A DNA stretch of 64,000 bases from JAEZHK01 sp040768845 (GTDB taxonomy: Bacteria; Bacillota; Clostridia; Christensenellales; Aristaeellaceae), in assembly GCA_040768845.1 (NCBI GenBank), contig JAXGME010000006.1:186001-250000 (forward strand), in the 5' to 3' direction. The notes under the pieces were generated by a model. That model was not told the DNA's origin, made no database searches, and saw nothing but the letters and a program-made list of their open reading frames with translations. Below, in pieces: positions 8,683 through 16,731 of the stretch. The position numbers and the translations under genes were made by a program. Positions within the stretch are counted from its first letter, which is position 1. Each line of letters opens with the position of its first letter.

Positions 8683-9681
8683 TCAGGGCGAAATCGAGAG
8701 CAGCGTTTCCAGGTATTCGCGGCTCAGCGCCAGGTCGCGCAAGGGGTCCCGGCCATAGGCGTGGTCGTGGTCCACCACCAGCCACTCGGGGCCGGCGGCG
8801 AGGATGGCGGGCATGAGCGCGGGGAGGTTTACGCCGCCGTAGCCGGCGGGGCGGAAGGAAAACCCGTTTTCCTTCCGCGCCACATCCTTGATGTGGACGG
8901 CGGGAATCCTGTCCCGGTACCGCCGGATAAAGGCCGCCGGGTCCCGCCCCGCCACGGCCATCCAGCCCACATCCGGCTCGAAGCGGAGCAGTCCCACCGC
9001 GTCCAGCATCCGCGCGGCAAAGGGCGCCTCTCCCCGCATGTCAAAGTCGTGGTTGTGGTACAGGGGGGCGATGCCGGCGGCGAGACAGATCTTCGCCGCG
9101 TCCTCGTACGCCCGGGCCAGCGCGTCAAAGGGCTCCGCCGAAATGCGCGCTTCCGGGCAGGCGAGGGCGATGCGGCGGCAGCCGATGGCCAGATGGTCCG
9201 CCACGGCGCCCTCCGGGTCCTTCAAAAACGCGTCCAGCGGCATGTGGTCGCCCAGCGCCTCGATGGGCGCCGATTCCAGCATGGTGCGAAGCGCCCCGGA
9301 CGCCGCGCCGAAAAAACCGGTCATCTCCACGCCCTCGTAACCGATCTCCGCCAGGCGCCTGAGGGTGCCTGCGAGGTTTTTCCGGGCCTCCGCCCGCAGG
9401 ATGTACACACACGCGCCGATCCGGACGCCGGCGTCCTCCGTCAGCGAAAGGCCATCGCTGTGGGCGGCGGCGTCCCGGAGGGCTCGGAGGGCCTTATGGG
9501 CGTAGCCCTCCGCCCGCGCCGCGCCGGTGAGCCGAATCTCCCCGGGCAGGCTGGTCAGCACGTCGTAGAGCGCGTCCAGGTTGTGGCCGCGGTAATCCCA
9601 GTCGGACAGCGCGACGGCGAGGTAGGCATGGGCCTCGTCCCGCCCGGTCAGCCGCGCGCAGTCAATCCGCGCCCTAAGCAT
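8683..9681 (-). CDS. Barstar domain fused to a sugar phosphate isomerase/epimerase-like TIM barrel
   Basis: A 332-aa protein with two parts. Residues 1-85 form a barstar (RNase inhibitor) domain: LSDWDYRGHNLDALYDVLTS aligns with the barnase-binding helix of barstar. D36 and D40 match barstar D35 and D39, and D70 falls where barstar has E76. From residue about 87 (VRIGACVYILRAEA) to the end it is an AP-endonuclease-2/xylose-isomerase-like barrel with EGVEMTGF, PLYHNHDFDM and AVHIKDV. The fusion is in frame with no start codon at the junction (the Val is GTC). It starts one nucleotide after the stop of the secreted barnase-type RNase, with GGGAGGGG 6 nt upstream of the ATG. The first domain is presumably the cytoplasmic immunity to that RNase; the barrel's substrate is unknown. 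Confidence 0.88.
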   Translation of the reverse strand: MLRARIDCARLTGRDEAHAYLAVALSDWDYRGHNLDALYDVLTSLPGEIRLTGAARAEGYAHKALRALRDAAAHSDGLSLTEDAGVRIGACVYILRAEARKNLAGTLRRLAEIGYEGVEMTGFFGAASGALRTMLESAPIEALGDHMPLDAFLKDPEGAVADHLAIGCRRIALACPEARISAEPFDALARAYEDAAKICLAAGIAPLYHNHDFDMRGEAPFAARMLDAVGLLRFEPDVGWMAVAGRDPAAFIRRYRDRIPAVHIKDVARKENGFSFRPAGYGGVNLPALMPAILAAGPEWLVVDHDHAYGRDPLRDLALSREYLETLLSISP

Positions 9682-9682
9682 G

Positions 9683-10189
9683 TCAATCCCCTCCCGCGTA
9701 CAAAAGCGTAAAGGTTTCGTAGTGATCCTCGGTATAATAGATCGCGCCGCCCTCCTCGATCACCAGCCGCTTCGCGCCCCGGCTCGGGGCCTCCATGGTG
9801 TCGATGTCGCACTCGACGTAGCGGCCGTCCTCCGGCAAAAGCCCCTCGTAGTTGCCGAAGCGGTCGCCGCCGATGCACTTGCCGGGGGCGTAGGGCTCCA
9901 GCGCGCCACCGGGCCAGCCCAGCGAGCGCGCCTCGGCCTTGGTGATGTAGTTGCCGGGCAGACCGCCGTAGAGAAAGCGGTAGATGCCCACCTCCACCAC
10001 GCCGTCGTAGGCGCCGTCCTCATCGATCAGCGCGCCCAGCACAGGCCGGTTCTCCTCGGCGAGGAGGCCGTACCACCAGAGGATATCCTCCCAGTCGGTG
10101 TCGTCCCCGGCCAGGGCCGGGCAAAAGGCGCCCAGCGCCAGCACAAGCGCCAGCATCAGCGCCGCCAGGCGCGGCAAGAAGCGCTTCAT
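9683..10189 (-). CDS. Secreted barnase-type ribonuclease
   Basis: A 168-aa secreted guanyl-type RNase (N1/T1, barnase family). Residues 1-28 form a signal peptide (MKRFLPRL, then a Leu/Ala core ending ALAG). Residues 76-166 match barnase closely: LPGNYITKAEARSLGW, APGKCIGGDRFGN, EGLLPEDGRYVECDID and EDHYETF. The four key residues are present: K84 (barnase K27), E126 (E73), R141 (R87) and H156 (H102), so it should be active. The start at 10189 has GGGAGG upstream and makes the signal peptide N-terminal. The TGA stop is one nucleotide from the ATG of the barstar fusion, so the two should be translationally coupled. The segment 29-75 is not recognised. Confidence 0.92.
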   Translation of the reverse strand: MKRFLPRLAALMLALVLALGAFCPALAGDDTDWEDILWWYGLLAEENRPVLGALIDEDGAYDGVVEVGIYRFLYGGLPGNYITKAEARSLGWPGGALEPYAPGKCIGGDRFGNYEGLLPEDGRYVECDIDTMEAPSRGAKRLVIEEGGAIYYTEDHYETFTLLYAGGD

Positions 10190-10223
10190 TCCATCCCTCC
10201 CGGCCGATCCGGCTGCCCGGGGC

Positions 10224-11489
10224 CTACTCCACCATGATGCGCAGAATCTCGCGGTCCGTCTCCCGCATGCCGTCCTTGCCCAGGCGCGCCACGTTGGACA
10301 GCGTGTTTTCGATATCCTCCGACACGATGCCCTCGCCCGCCGCAAAGCCGCGCCCATCCTCCACCATGCGCCCGCCCAGAAGCCCCGCGTCCACCGAGGC
10401 GGCGATCTTGGCGGCGCAGGAGGGCTTCGCGCCGTCGCAGACGATGCCGCTGGTGATGGCCAGCGCGTTGGTCACCGTGCGGCATACGGCCTCGTAATCG
10501 CCGTTTTTGAGGTAGGTAATGCCCGCGCCCGCCGCGGCCCCGGCGCACACCGCGCCGCAGAAGGCGCCCAGCCGGCCCATGCCGGTGCGCTGGTGGATGG
10601 ACACCAGATTCGACAGCAGCAGCGCCCGGCACAGCGCCTCGTCGGAGGCGCCCATCGCCCGGGCGTAGGTGATCACCGGGAGGGACACCGTCAGCCCCTG
10701 GTTGCCGCTTCCGGCGTTGATAACCACCGGCAGCGCGCAGCCGCCCATGCGGGCGTCGCTCCCGGCGGCGGCCATGGCCTTGGCGCGGGTGGGCAGGTCG
10801 GCGCAGGAATCCAGAAGCACTTTGCCGACGCCCGCCCCCCACTCGCCGGAGAGCCCCTCCTGGGCGATGCGGGTGTTCAGATCAATCTGGCGGTCGATCA
10901 GGTCCTTCACGTCCTCGAGGCGCGCTGTGGCGGCAAAGTCATAGATGCCGTCCATGGTCAGCGGATCGTGGGCCTCGGGCGCGGCCTCGGGCGCGGCATC
11001 TTCGCAAAACAGCGTCTGTCCGTCCTTTTCCAGCAGGATCAGGCGGGTGTGCCTGTCGGCCACGCAGGCGGCGACGCGGGAAGACGCGCCCCAAACGGTG
11101 ATCGTCACCTCCAGCGCGCGGTCGGTATCCGCCGGAACGACGCGGACCGGCACCCGGTCGAGAAACGCGCGGATCTGCGATCGCGCCTCGTCGTTCAGCG
11201 CGGCGATGACCTCCAGCTTTTTGTCCGGGTTGCCGGCGACCACGCCGGCGGCCACCGCCGCGGCGATTCCCTTCAGCCCGCCGGTGCCCGGCACCGTGAC
11301 GCTCTTGACGTTTTTGATCACATTGCCGCTGAGGCGCGCCTCCACCAGGCGGGGCATCTCCCCCAGCGCGCGCCGGGCCAGCGCCGCGCAGTAGGCGATG
11401 GACACCGGCTCCGTGCAGCCCATCGCGGGCACCAGTTCCTCCCGCAGTATTTCAAGGTAAGCCTGATAACAGGCGCTGTCGTATTCCAT
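10224..11489 (-). CDS. cyuA: L-cysteine desulfidase-like protein (CyuA/YhaM, UPF0597)
   Basis: A 421-aa protein of the CyuA/YhaM family, iron-sulfur enzymes that cleave L-cysteine to pyruvate, ammonia and sulfide, related to the alpha subunit of L-serine dehydratase. Characteristic blocks are VPAMGCTEPVSIAYCAA near the N-terminus (a cluster Cys), SGNVIKNVKSVTVPGT, the glycine-rich VINAGSGNQGLTVSLPV, and SIHQRTGMGRLGAFCGAV. The C-terminal CDGAKPSCAAKIA supplies the remaining Cys. Length is normal. AAGGAG lies 8 nt before the ATG. It is first in a leftward run; the RNase gene starts 34 bp downstream and may be co-transcribed. Confidence 0.9.
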   Translation of the reverse strand: MEYDSACYQAYLEILREELVPAMGCTEPVSIAYCAALARRALGEMPRLVEARLSGNVIKNVKSVTVPGTGGLKGIAAAVAAGVVAGNPDKKLEVIAALNDEARSQIRAFLDRVPVRVVPADTDRALEVTITVWGASSRVAACVADRHTRLILLEKDGQTLFCEDAAPEAAPEAHDPLTMDGIYDFAATARLEDVKDLIDRQIDLNTRIAQEGLSGEWGAGVGKVLLDSCADLPTRAKAMAAAGSDARMGGCALPVVINAGSGNQGLTVSLPVITYARAMGASDEALCRALLLSNLVSIHQRTGMGRLGAFCGAVCAGAAAGAGITYLKNGDYEAVCRTVTNALAITSGIVCDGAKPSCAAKIAASVDAGLLGGRMVEDGRGFAAGEGIVSEDIENTLSNVARLGKDGMRETDREILRIMVE

Positions 11490-11545
11490 GCGTTCGGCTC
11501 CTTTTCCGGGCGATCCCTCCGCGCCCCGGGGCGGGACACGCCCCC

Positions 11546-11551
11546 ATTATA
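11546..11551 (-). promoter_or_regulatory. Extended -10 promoter of the cyuA run
   Basis: The minus strand reads TGGTATAAT, an extended -10, 57 nt upstream of the cyuA ATG. The -35 position (TGGCGC at 17 bp) is poor. Confidence 0.5.
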
Positions 11552-11588
11552 CCAGAGCGGCGCCCGCCGCGCCAGCACAATCGGCCCC

Positions 11589-13466
11589 TCAGGCGGATCC
11601 GGAGGGGCGGTTGTACAGGTAGGGCACCAGCACGGTGGCGATGTTCCGATGGCGCACCAGGCTTCGCTCGAGAAAAAAGGTGGTCTGGTTGTGGTAGATC
11701 GCGTCCCGCCAGCCGGAACCCACGAACTTGGTCAGCACCACCATCAGCGTCTGCCCCTTGCCGATGGCGGCCTCCCGCCGGGTGAGGTACTCTTCCAGCG
11801 GCGGCAGAATCTGTCGGTAGGGCGCGCTCAGCACCATCAGCGGGATCGGGATGCCCAGGTCCGCCCACTCCTTCAAGAGCTTTTCGGTGTGCCTGGGCGT
11901 GGTGGAGATGTGCACCGGCGTCACGTCGGAGGAGATCTCCAGCGCGCAGCCCAGGGTTTTCAGCGCCGCGCGGTTCAGGGTGTGGATCAGCACGATGCAG
12001 GGCAGCTTGTCGCCCCCGTGGCCGCTCTGGTAGCGATAGGTGTAGCCGTCAAGGCTGAGCGCCCGGAAGAACCGCTCGTAATGGCGGCGCGTTTCCTCCA
12101 TGAACCACATGATTGCGGGCACCACCAGCAATAAAAGCCAGGCACCCTCCAGAAATTTGGTCATGAACACGACCACCGTGCCCACGCAGGTGACCAGCGC
12201 GCCCACCCTGTTGATGACCGACTTGTACTGCCAGCCGGGCTTTTTTTCGCGGATCCAGCGCATGAAAATGCCCGCCTGGCTCAGCGTGAAGGACAGGAAC
12301 ACGCCCACCGCGTAGAAGGGGATCAGCCGGTGGGTGTCGGCGTTGAACGCGATGATCAGAAGGCCCGCGGCGAAGAAGATGAACATGATGCCGTTGGAGA
12401 AGCTCAGCTTGGTGCCGCGCTGCCCGAACTGGTGGGGCACGCAGTGATCCTTGGACAAAAGCGACAAAAGCACCGGCAGGCCGCTGTAAGCGGTGTTGGC
12501 CGCCAGCAGAAGGATCAGCGATGTGGTGAACTGCAGCGCGTAGTACATGAAGCCGCCGCCAAAGACCGCCGAGGCCATCTGCGACATGACGGTGGTTTCG
12601 GCCACCGGCACCACCTTGAGGTGGGCCGCCAGAAGGCTCGCCCCGCCAAACAGAAACAGCGACAGCCCGCACAGCATGAACAGCACGTCCCGGGCGTTGC
12701 GCTGGGACGGCTGGCGGAAGCTGGGGATGGCGTTGGAGACCGCCTCCACGCCCGAGAGCGCCGAGCAGCCCGACGAAAACGCCCGGAGAAAAAGAAACAC
12801 CGTGATGCCGCCCATCGCCGTGGTGGGCAGCCCGGCGAGCTGGGCCGCGCCGTACTCGACCGGCGGCAGATCGCCCCGGAGGATGCGCACGATGCCCGTC
12901 ACGATCATCGCCGCCATCGCGAAGATAAACGCGTAGGTGGGCACGCCGAAGATCCGGGAGGATTCGCTGATGCCCCGCAGATTCACCAGCGTGATCAGCG
13001 CGATGCACGCCAGCGAAATCGGCACCTCCAGGCCCGAAAGCGACGGAAACGCCGCCACGATGGCCGCGGTGGACGAGCTGATGGATACGGCCACCGTCAT
13101 GATGTAGTCCACAATCAGGCAGGCCGCGGCCAAAAGCGACGCGCCGCGCCCGAAGTTCTCCTTGGAGACCACATAGGCGCCGCCGCCGTTGGGGTAGTAG
13201 TTGATGATCTGCGTGTAGGATACCACCAGCACCAGCAGAAGCGCCAGAATCGGGACGCTGACCAGCCCCACGTAATGGGTGGCGGCCAGGCCCAGCGCAG
13301 GCACCAGCGCCATCAGAATTTCCTCCACGGCGTAGGCCACCGAGGACAGCGCGTCGCTGGCCATGATCGGCAGGCCCCACAGTCTGGACAGCTTTTCGCT
13401 GGACAGCCGATCATTCCCGAGTTCCTTGCCCAGCAGCAACCGTTTGACGCGGCCAAACTGGCTCAT
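11589..13466 (-). CDS. KimA-like APC-family potassium/amino acid permease
   Basis: A 625-aa integral membrane transporter of the APC superfamily. The N-terminus (GLPIMASDALSSVAYAVEEIL, with YPNGGGAYVVSKENFG and IVDYIMTVAVSIS following) closely resembles B. subtilis KimA (YdaO), a high-affinity potassium importer. About twelve hydrophobic helices cover residues 30-450, followed by a soluble C-terminal domain of about 150 residues. In KimA that region binds c-di-AMP; whether it does here is inference. No c-di-AMP riboswitch lies upstream, unlike B. subtilis. The ribosome site is GAGGGGAAAAGGGG. Amino acid transport remains an alternative. Confidence 0.85.
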   Translation of the reverse strand: MSQFGRVKRLLLGKELGNDRLSSEKLSRLWGLPIMASDALSSVAYAVEEILMALVPALGLAATHYVGLVSVPILALLLVLVVSYTQIINYYPNGGGAYVVSKENFGRGASLLAAACLIVDYIMTVAVSISSSTAAIVAAFPSLSGLEVPISLACIALITLVNLRGISESSRIFGVPTYAFIFAMAAMIVTGIVRILRGDLPPVEYGAAQLAGLPTTAMGGITVFLFLRAFSSGCSALSGVEAVSNAIPSFRQPSQRNARDVLFMLCGLSLFLFGGASLLAAHLKVVPVAETTVMSQMASAVFGGGFMYYALQFTTSLILLLAANTAYSGLPVLLSLLSKDHCVPHQFGQRGTKLSFSNGIMFIFFAAGLLIIAFNADTHRLIPFYAVGVFLSFTLSQAGIFMRWIREKKPGWQYKSVINRVGALVTCVGTVVVFMTKFLEGAWLLLLVVPAIMWFMEETRRHYERFFRALSLDGYTYRYQSGHGGDKLPCIVLIHTLNRAALKTLGCALEISSDVTPVHISTTPRHTEKLLKEWADLGIPIPLMVLSAPYRQILPPLEEYLTRREAAIGKGQTLMVVLTKFVGSGWRDAIYHNQTTFFLERSLVRHRNIATVLVPYLYNRPSGSA

Positions 13467-13525
13467 TTTCCCCTTTTCCCCTCCGCGCGGGCGCGGGCCC
13501 GCCGTCCTTTCCCTGTTGACGGATC

Positions 13526-13554
13526 ATTATAGCACCGGGCCCGCGGGATTCCAA
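13526..13554 (-). promoter_or_regulatory. Promoter of the KimA-like permease
   Basis: Minus strand TTGGAA (13549-13554), a 17-bp spacer and a perfect TATAAT (13526-13531), about 60 bp upstream of the ATG. Confidence 0.7.
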
Positions 13555-13574
13555 CGGCCTTTCGTGTTAAATCT

Positions 13575-13601
13575 GGCCGCCCGCAAGGGAAGCGGGCGGC
13601 C
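13575..13601 (-). terminator. Possible terminator after the DsrE-like gene
   Basis: A perfect 10-bp GC-rich stem (13575-13584 with 13592-13601) lies just past the stop at 13623. The following minus-strand bases (AGATTTAA) are a poor T-tract. Confidence 0.45.
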
Positions 13602-13622
13602 GGGGAAAGGATCGGCGGCCGG

Positions 13623-13961
13623 TCACATCGTGATGATCTGGTATCCCCTCTCGATGTAGCCGGAAAAGGAGGGATGCCCCAGCATGTCGCCCAGCAGCGC
13701 AATGCCGGAGGCCTCGTTGTAGGCCAGCACGCCCATCTGGTGGGAGCAGGCGCGGCACGCGCCGTCGATCAGCCCCGCGTCCCGGGCCTTCTGAAAGAGT
13801 TCGTCGCCCGCCTCGGTCAGCGTCCTGACCAGCTTCACCGCCTCGCCCTCGATGATGACGCGGGCCTCGTGCCCCTTTTGGGCGAGGTCGAGCGCATTGA
13901 TCAGCGCGTGGGTGAAGCACATGCGGTTTCCGTTAAACGCAAAGATCGCATACTTCGCCAT
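13623..13961 (-). CDS. DsrE/DsrF-like small cytoplasmic protein
   Basis: A 112-aa protein resembling the DsrE/DsrF fold family (small Rossmann-like proteins, some of which carry sulfur). It begins with a hydrophobic strand (YAIFAFNGNRMCFTHALINAL). It contains VIIEGEAVKLV and a mid-protein Cys pair in DGACRACSHQMG, the position where sulfur-transfer members have catalytic cysteines. Its start lies 22 bp past the stop of the upstream disulfide oxidoreductase, so the two probably share a transcript. A joint role in thiol or sulfur redox handling is a reasonable inference but not shown. Confidence 0.7.
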   Translation of the reverse strand: MAKYAIFAFNGNRMCFTHALINALDLAQKGHEARVIIEGEAVKLVRTLTEAGDELFQKARDAGLIDGACRACSHQMGVLAYNEASGIALLGDMLGHPSFSGYIERGYQIITM

Positions 13962-13983
13962 CGGGTCTTCCTTTCCGGGCGCG

Positions 13984-15468
13984 CTATTCGCCCCAGTCCA
14001 CGTCTTCCAGGGCCCAGGCGGCCAGTTCGTTCATCGACGGGTGAATGACCATGGACTCCGCCACCGGCCGGACGCTGCCCAGGAAGGGGCAGTCGGCGTC
14101 GGCCGCGCGCTTTTTCATGGGCCACCGGCCCTTTTCCTTCGACTGGCAGGGACAGCCCGCGTTGATCAGGTACACGAAGGGCTGCACCAGCATCGAGGCG
14201 TAGGGGCCGACCACATGGGCGCCCACGATGCGCATGTCCTCGGTCAGGATCAGCTTGGCAAAGCCGTTGTCCTCGGACTTCGGGCTGTAGCCCATCGAAA
14301 TGCCGGCGGCCACGGAGGAATAGCGGTTGCGCGCCACGCCAATTTTGAGGCCCTTCTCCCGCGCCTCCCGCTCGGTCAGGCCCACGTGGCCCACCTGAGG
14401 CCAGGTGAAGATGGCCCAGGGCACCGCACTGTAGGCGGCGGCCTTCTTTTCGCCGCCAAAGAGGTTGCCGATCAGGATGCCCGCCTCGTAGTTGGCCTTG
14501 TGCCGGAACTGGAACTTGCCGTTGATGTCGCCGATGGCATAGACGCCCGGCCGGTTCGTCGCCAGGTATTCGTCGGTGATGATCCAGCCCCGGCGGTCGG
14601 TGGCGATGCCCGCCCTGTCCGCCTGGAGCAGATCCGCGTTGGACCTTACGCCGGAGGCGATGAAGATCTCCTCGGCCAGGATCCTGTCCCGCCCCCCGGC
14701 GGCGTCCTCGACGACGAGGGCCTTGAGGTCCCCCTCCGCTTCCGCCGAAAGCGCCTTCGCGCCGGTCCGCACGTCGATGCCGGTTTGCTCAAACCGCGCC
14801 TGGACGAAGGCGCTGATCTCCTCCTCCTCTGTGGGGATGATGCGGTCCTTCATCTCCACCAGCGTCACCCGGGCGCCGAAGGCGGAGAAGATGTGCGCGA
14901 ATTCCGCGCCGATGGCGCCGCCGCCCACGATGATGAGGCTCTTCCAGGGCTTTTTCGGAAACTTTGGGCCGAAAAAGGTTTCCGGCGTCACGTAACCGGC
15001 CCGCTCGAGGCCCTCTACCGGCGGCACAAAGGAGTGCGCCCCCGCGGCCAGCACAAACCGATCGGCGGTAAACTCCGGGGAAACCTCGCCGCCCTCGTAC
15101 CGCACGGCCATGCGCTTTTCGCCGGTGAAGAAGCCGGCGCCCTGGTATACGTCCAGCCCCTCCGTGGCCTTGAGCCCCTTCAGGATGCCCTCGCTGTGGC
15201 CGATCTGGCCCCACATCCGCCCGGAGATCGTTTCCCAGTCCACCTGGGGCGGCGAAAACGTCAGCCCGACGCGCGCCGCCTCGCCGGCCTCGCGGATCAG
15301 GTCCGCCGGATACACCAGCATCTTGGAGGGGATGCAGCCCTTGGTCAGGCAGGTACCGCCAAACTTTGCGTTTTCGACGATGGCGCAGCTTAGCCCCGCC
15401 GACAGCGCCGCCTCCAGCACCATCAGCCCCGAACCGCTGCCCACCACCACAAGGTCATACTTTTTCAT
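13984..15468 (-). CDS. Dihydrolipoamide dehydrogenase-like flavin disulfide oxidoreductase
   Basis: A 494-aa FAD/NAD(P)H pyridine nucleotide-disulfide oxidoreductase. The FAD motif VVVGSGSGLMVLEAALSAG is followed by the redox-active pair in GGTCLTKGCIPSK. The NAD(P) motif is IIVGGGAIGAEFAHIFSAFG, and the second FAD motif is VYAIGDINGKFQFRHKANYE. The dimerisation domain ends with MVIHPSMNEL, like lipoamide dehydrogenases. An unusual stretch rich in Cys and Lys (GCPCQSKEKGRWPMKKRA, then DADCPF) interrupts the C-terminal domain just before that His motif. The ATG at 15468 is preceded by AGGAGGG at 6 nt. No lipoyl-dependent dehydrogenase genes are nearby, so the partner is unknown. Confidence 0.88.
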   Translation of the reverse strand: MKKYDLVVVGSGSGLMVLEAALSAGLSCAIVENAKFGGTCLTKGCIPSKMLVYPADLIREAGEAARVGLTFSPPQVDWETISGRMWGQIGHSEGILKGLKATEGLDVYQGAGFFTGEKRMAVRYEGGEVSPEFTADRFVLAAGAHSFVPPVEGLERAGYVTPETFFGPKFPKKPWKSLIIVGGGAIGAEFAHIFSAFGARVTLVEMKDRIIPTEEEEISAFVQARFEQTGIDVRTGAKALSAEAEGDLKALVVEDAAGGRDRILAEEIFIASGVRSNADLLQADRAGIATDRRGWIITDEYLATNRPGVYAIGDINGKFQFRHKANYEAGILIGNLFGGEKKAAAYSAVPWAIFTWPQVGHVGLTEREAREKGLKIGVARNRYSSVAAGISMGYSPKSEDNGFAKLILTEDMRIVGAHVVGPYASMLVQPFVYLINAGCPCQSKEKGRWPMKKRAADADCPFLGSVRPVAESMVIHPSMNELAAWALEDVDWGE

Positions 15469-15527
15469 GAAGTCCCTCCTGGATTGATACAAGCATTCTT
15501 CCGCGCGCGGGCGTGGGGCATGCCCGC

Positions 15528-15563
15528 AAAAGGCATTCGCGCGGGAAAACCCGCGCGAATGCC
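15528..15563 (-). terminator. Terminator of the rubredoxin/rubrerythrin operon
   Basis: A perfect 14-bp stem (15532-15545 with 15550-15563) with a 4-nt loop, followed on the minus strand by TTTT, 16 bp past the rubrerythrin stop. Confidence 0.85.
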
Positions 15564-15578
15564 GGTGGCCGTCCGGGT

Positions 15579-16727
15579 TCAGTAGTTTTCCTTGCGGATC
15601 TCAAAGTAGCTCTGGGCGTGCAGGCACACCGGGCACACCTCGGGCGCCTTCTTGCCCATCACCAGATGGCCGCAGACGCGGCATTCCCAGATGGCCTCGC
15701 CGGCCTTCTCAAACACCTGCTGCATCTCCACGTTCATCAAAAGGGTGCGGTAGCGCTCCTCGTGGGTCTTTTCGATGGCGGCGACGCGGCGGAAGCGGGC
15801 GGCCAACTCCGGAAAGCCCTCGGCTTCGGCGTCCTTGGCGAAGTTCTCGTACATCTCCGTCCACTCGTAGTGCTCGCCCTCCGCGGCGGCCTTGAGGTTT
15901 TCGGCGGTGGTGCCCAGGTGGCCCAGCTCCTTGAACCAGATCTCGGCGTGCTCTTTTTCGTTGCCCGCGGTCTTGAGGAAGATCTCCGACAGCTGCTCGA
16001 AGCCCTCACGCTTGGCGACGGAGGCAAAGTAGGTGTACTTGTTGCGGGCCTGGCTCTCGCCGGCGAAGGCGGCCTCAAGGTTCTTCTCGGTCTTGGTGCC
16101 GGCGTACTTGTTGACGGCGGGTGCCGGGGCCTCGTCCAGCCGGACAAAGGCGGACGCGGGCTGCTTGCAGCGGGGGCACCGGAAGTCGGGGGTCATCGGC
16201 CCCTCATGAACGTATCCGCACACCGTGCATTTCCACTTTTCCATGGGTTTCTCCTCCGTTTCCTCGTTGGGCTTGATCGCGTCCAGCAGCTCCCGGACCG
16301 CATCCCGGGGGAAGTCCTCCCCCTGGGGCGCGTCGAGCAGCGACTTTAAGAATTCCCGGGCGTTGCCGCTCTGGGGCAGCATGTAGCCCGCCTCGCGGAT
16401 CAGGTCCTCCGCCATGATGCGGCCGGACTTTTCGATGGCGGCGGCCAGCCTGCCCGGAAGGCCCGCGGCCACGGCCTCCTGGCGCGCCTTCGAGCGCATC
16501 AGCCCGCGCATCGTCCTGAGGACGGGCGCGGCCTTGGGCTGCTGGGGCGGATAGACCTCCGGCACCATCGATATGGCGCCGGAGGGGCAGGCCGCGGCGC
16601 ACACGCCGCAGCCCGTGCATTTCGCGGCATCGATCACGCTGTTCTCGGTGTCCGTCGCGCCGGTGGGGCACACGTACAGGCAAAGGCAGTCCTTGGTGCA
16701 CAGCCGGATGTTTCGCACGGCGACCAT
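15579..16727 (-). CDS. Ferredoxin-rubredoxin-rubrerythrin fusion protein
   Basis: A 382-aa multidomain redox protein, probably an NADH/peroxide-type rubrerythrin that detoxifies peroxide in an anaerobe. Order: a 2[4Fe-4S] ferredoxin at 8-50 (C10, C14, C16, C20; C37, C40, C43, C47), a helical linker at 65-155, a rubredoxin at 165-190 (C167, C170, C184, C187), a rubrerythrin four-helix bundle at about 208-335, and a C-terminal rubredoxin-like knuckle (C349, C352, C365, C368). Di-iron ligands are visible as E224, the EKEH motif ending at H260 and the EKTH motif ending at H322. The ATG at 16727 has GGGAGG upstream. An internal in-frame ATG at 16244 (M162) has its own GGAGGAG, so a 221-aa rubrerythrin could also be made alone. 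Confidence 0.9.
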   Translation of the reverse strand: MVAVRNIRLCTKDCLCLYVCPTGATDTENSVIDAAKCTGCGVCAAACPSGAISMVPEVYPPQQPKAAPVLRTMRGLMRSKARQEAVAAGLPGRLAAAIEKSGRIMAEDLIREAGYMLPQSGNAREFLKSLLDAPQGEDFPRDAVRELLDAIKPNEETEEKPMEKWKCTVCGYVHEGPMTPDFRCPRCKQPASAFVRLDEAPAPAVNKYAGTKTEKNLEAAFAGESQARNKYTYFASVAKREGFEQLSEIFLKTAGNEKEHAEIWFKELGHLGTTAENLKAAAEGEHYEWTEMYENFAKDAEAEGFPELAARFRRVAAIEKTHEERYRTLLMNVEMQQVFEKAGEAIWECRVCGHLVMGKKAPEVCPVCLHAQSYFEIRKENY

Positions 16728-16731
16728 ATGG

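Noticed and set aside
8683..9681. Barstar-isomerase fusion as a frameshift or missed stop
   Set aside because: The junction is in frame, has no start codon at the barrel's beginning, and codon usage is uniform across it, so a genuine fusion is the simpler reading.
13467..13622. c-di-AMP (ydaO) riboswitch ahead of the KimA-like gene
   Set aside because: The leader between promoter and start is about 60 bp and shows none of the aptamer; too short.
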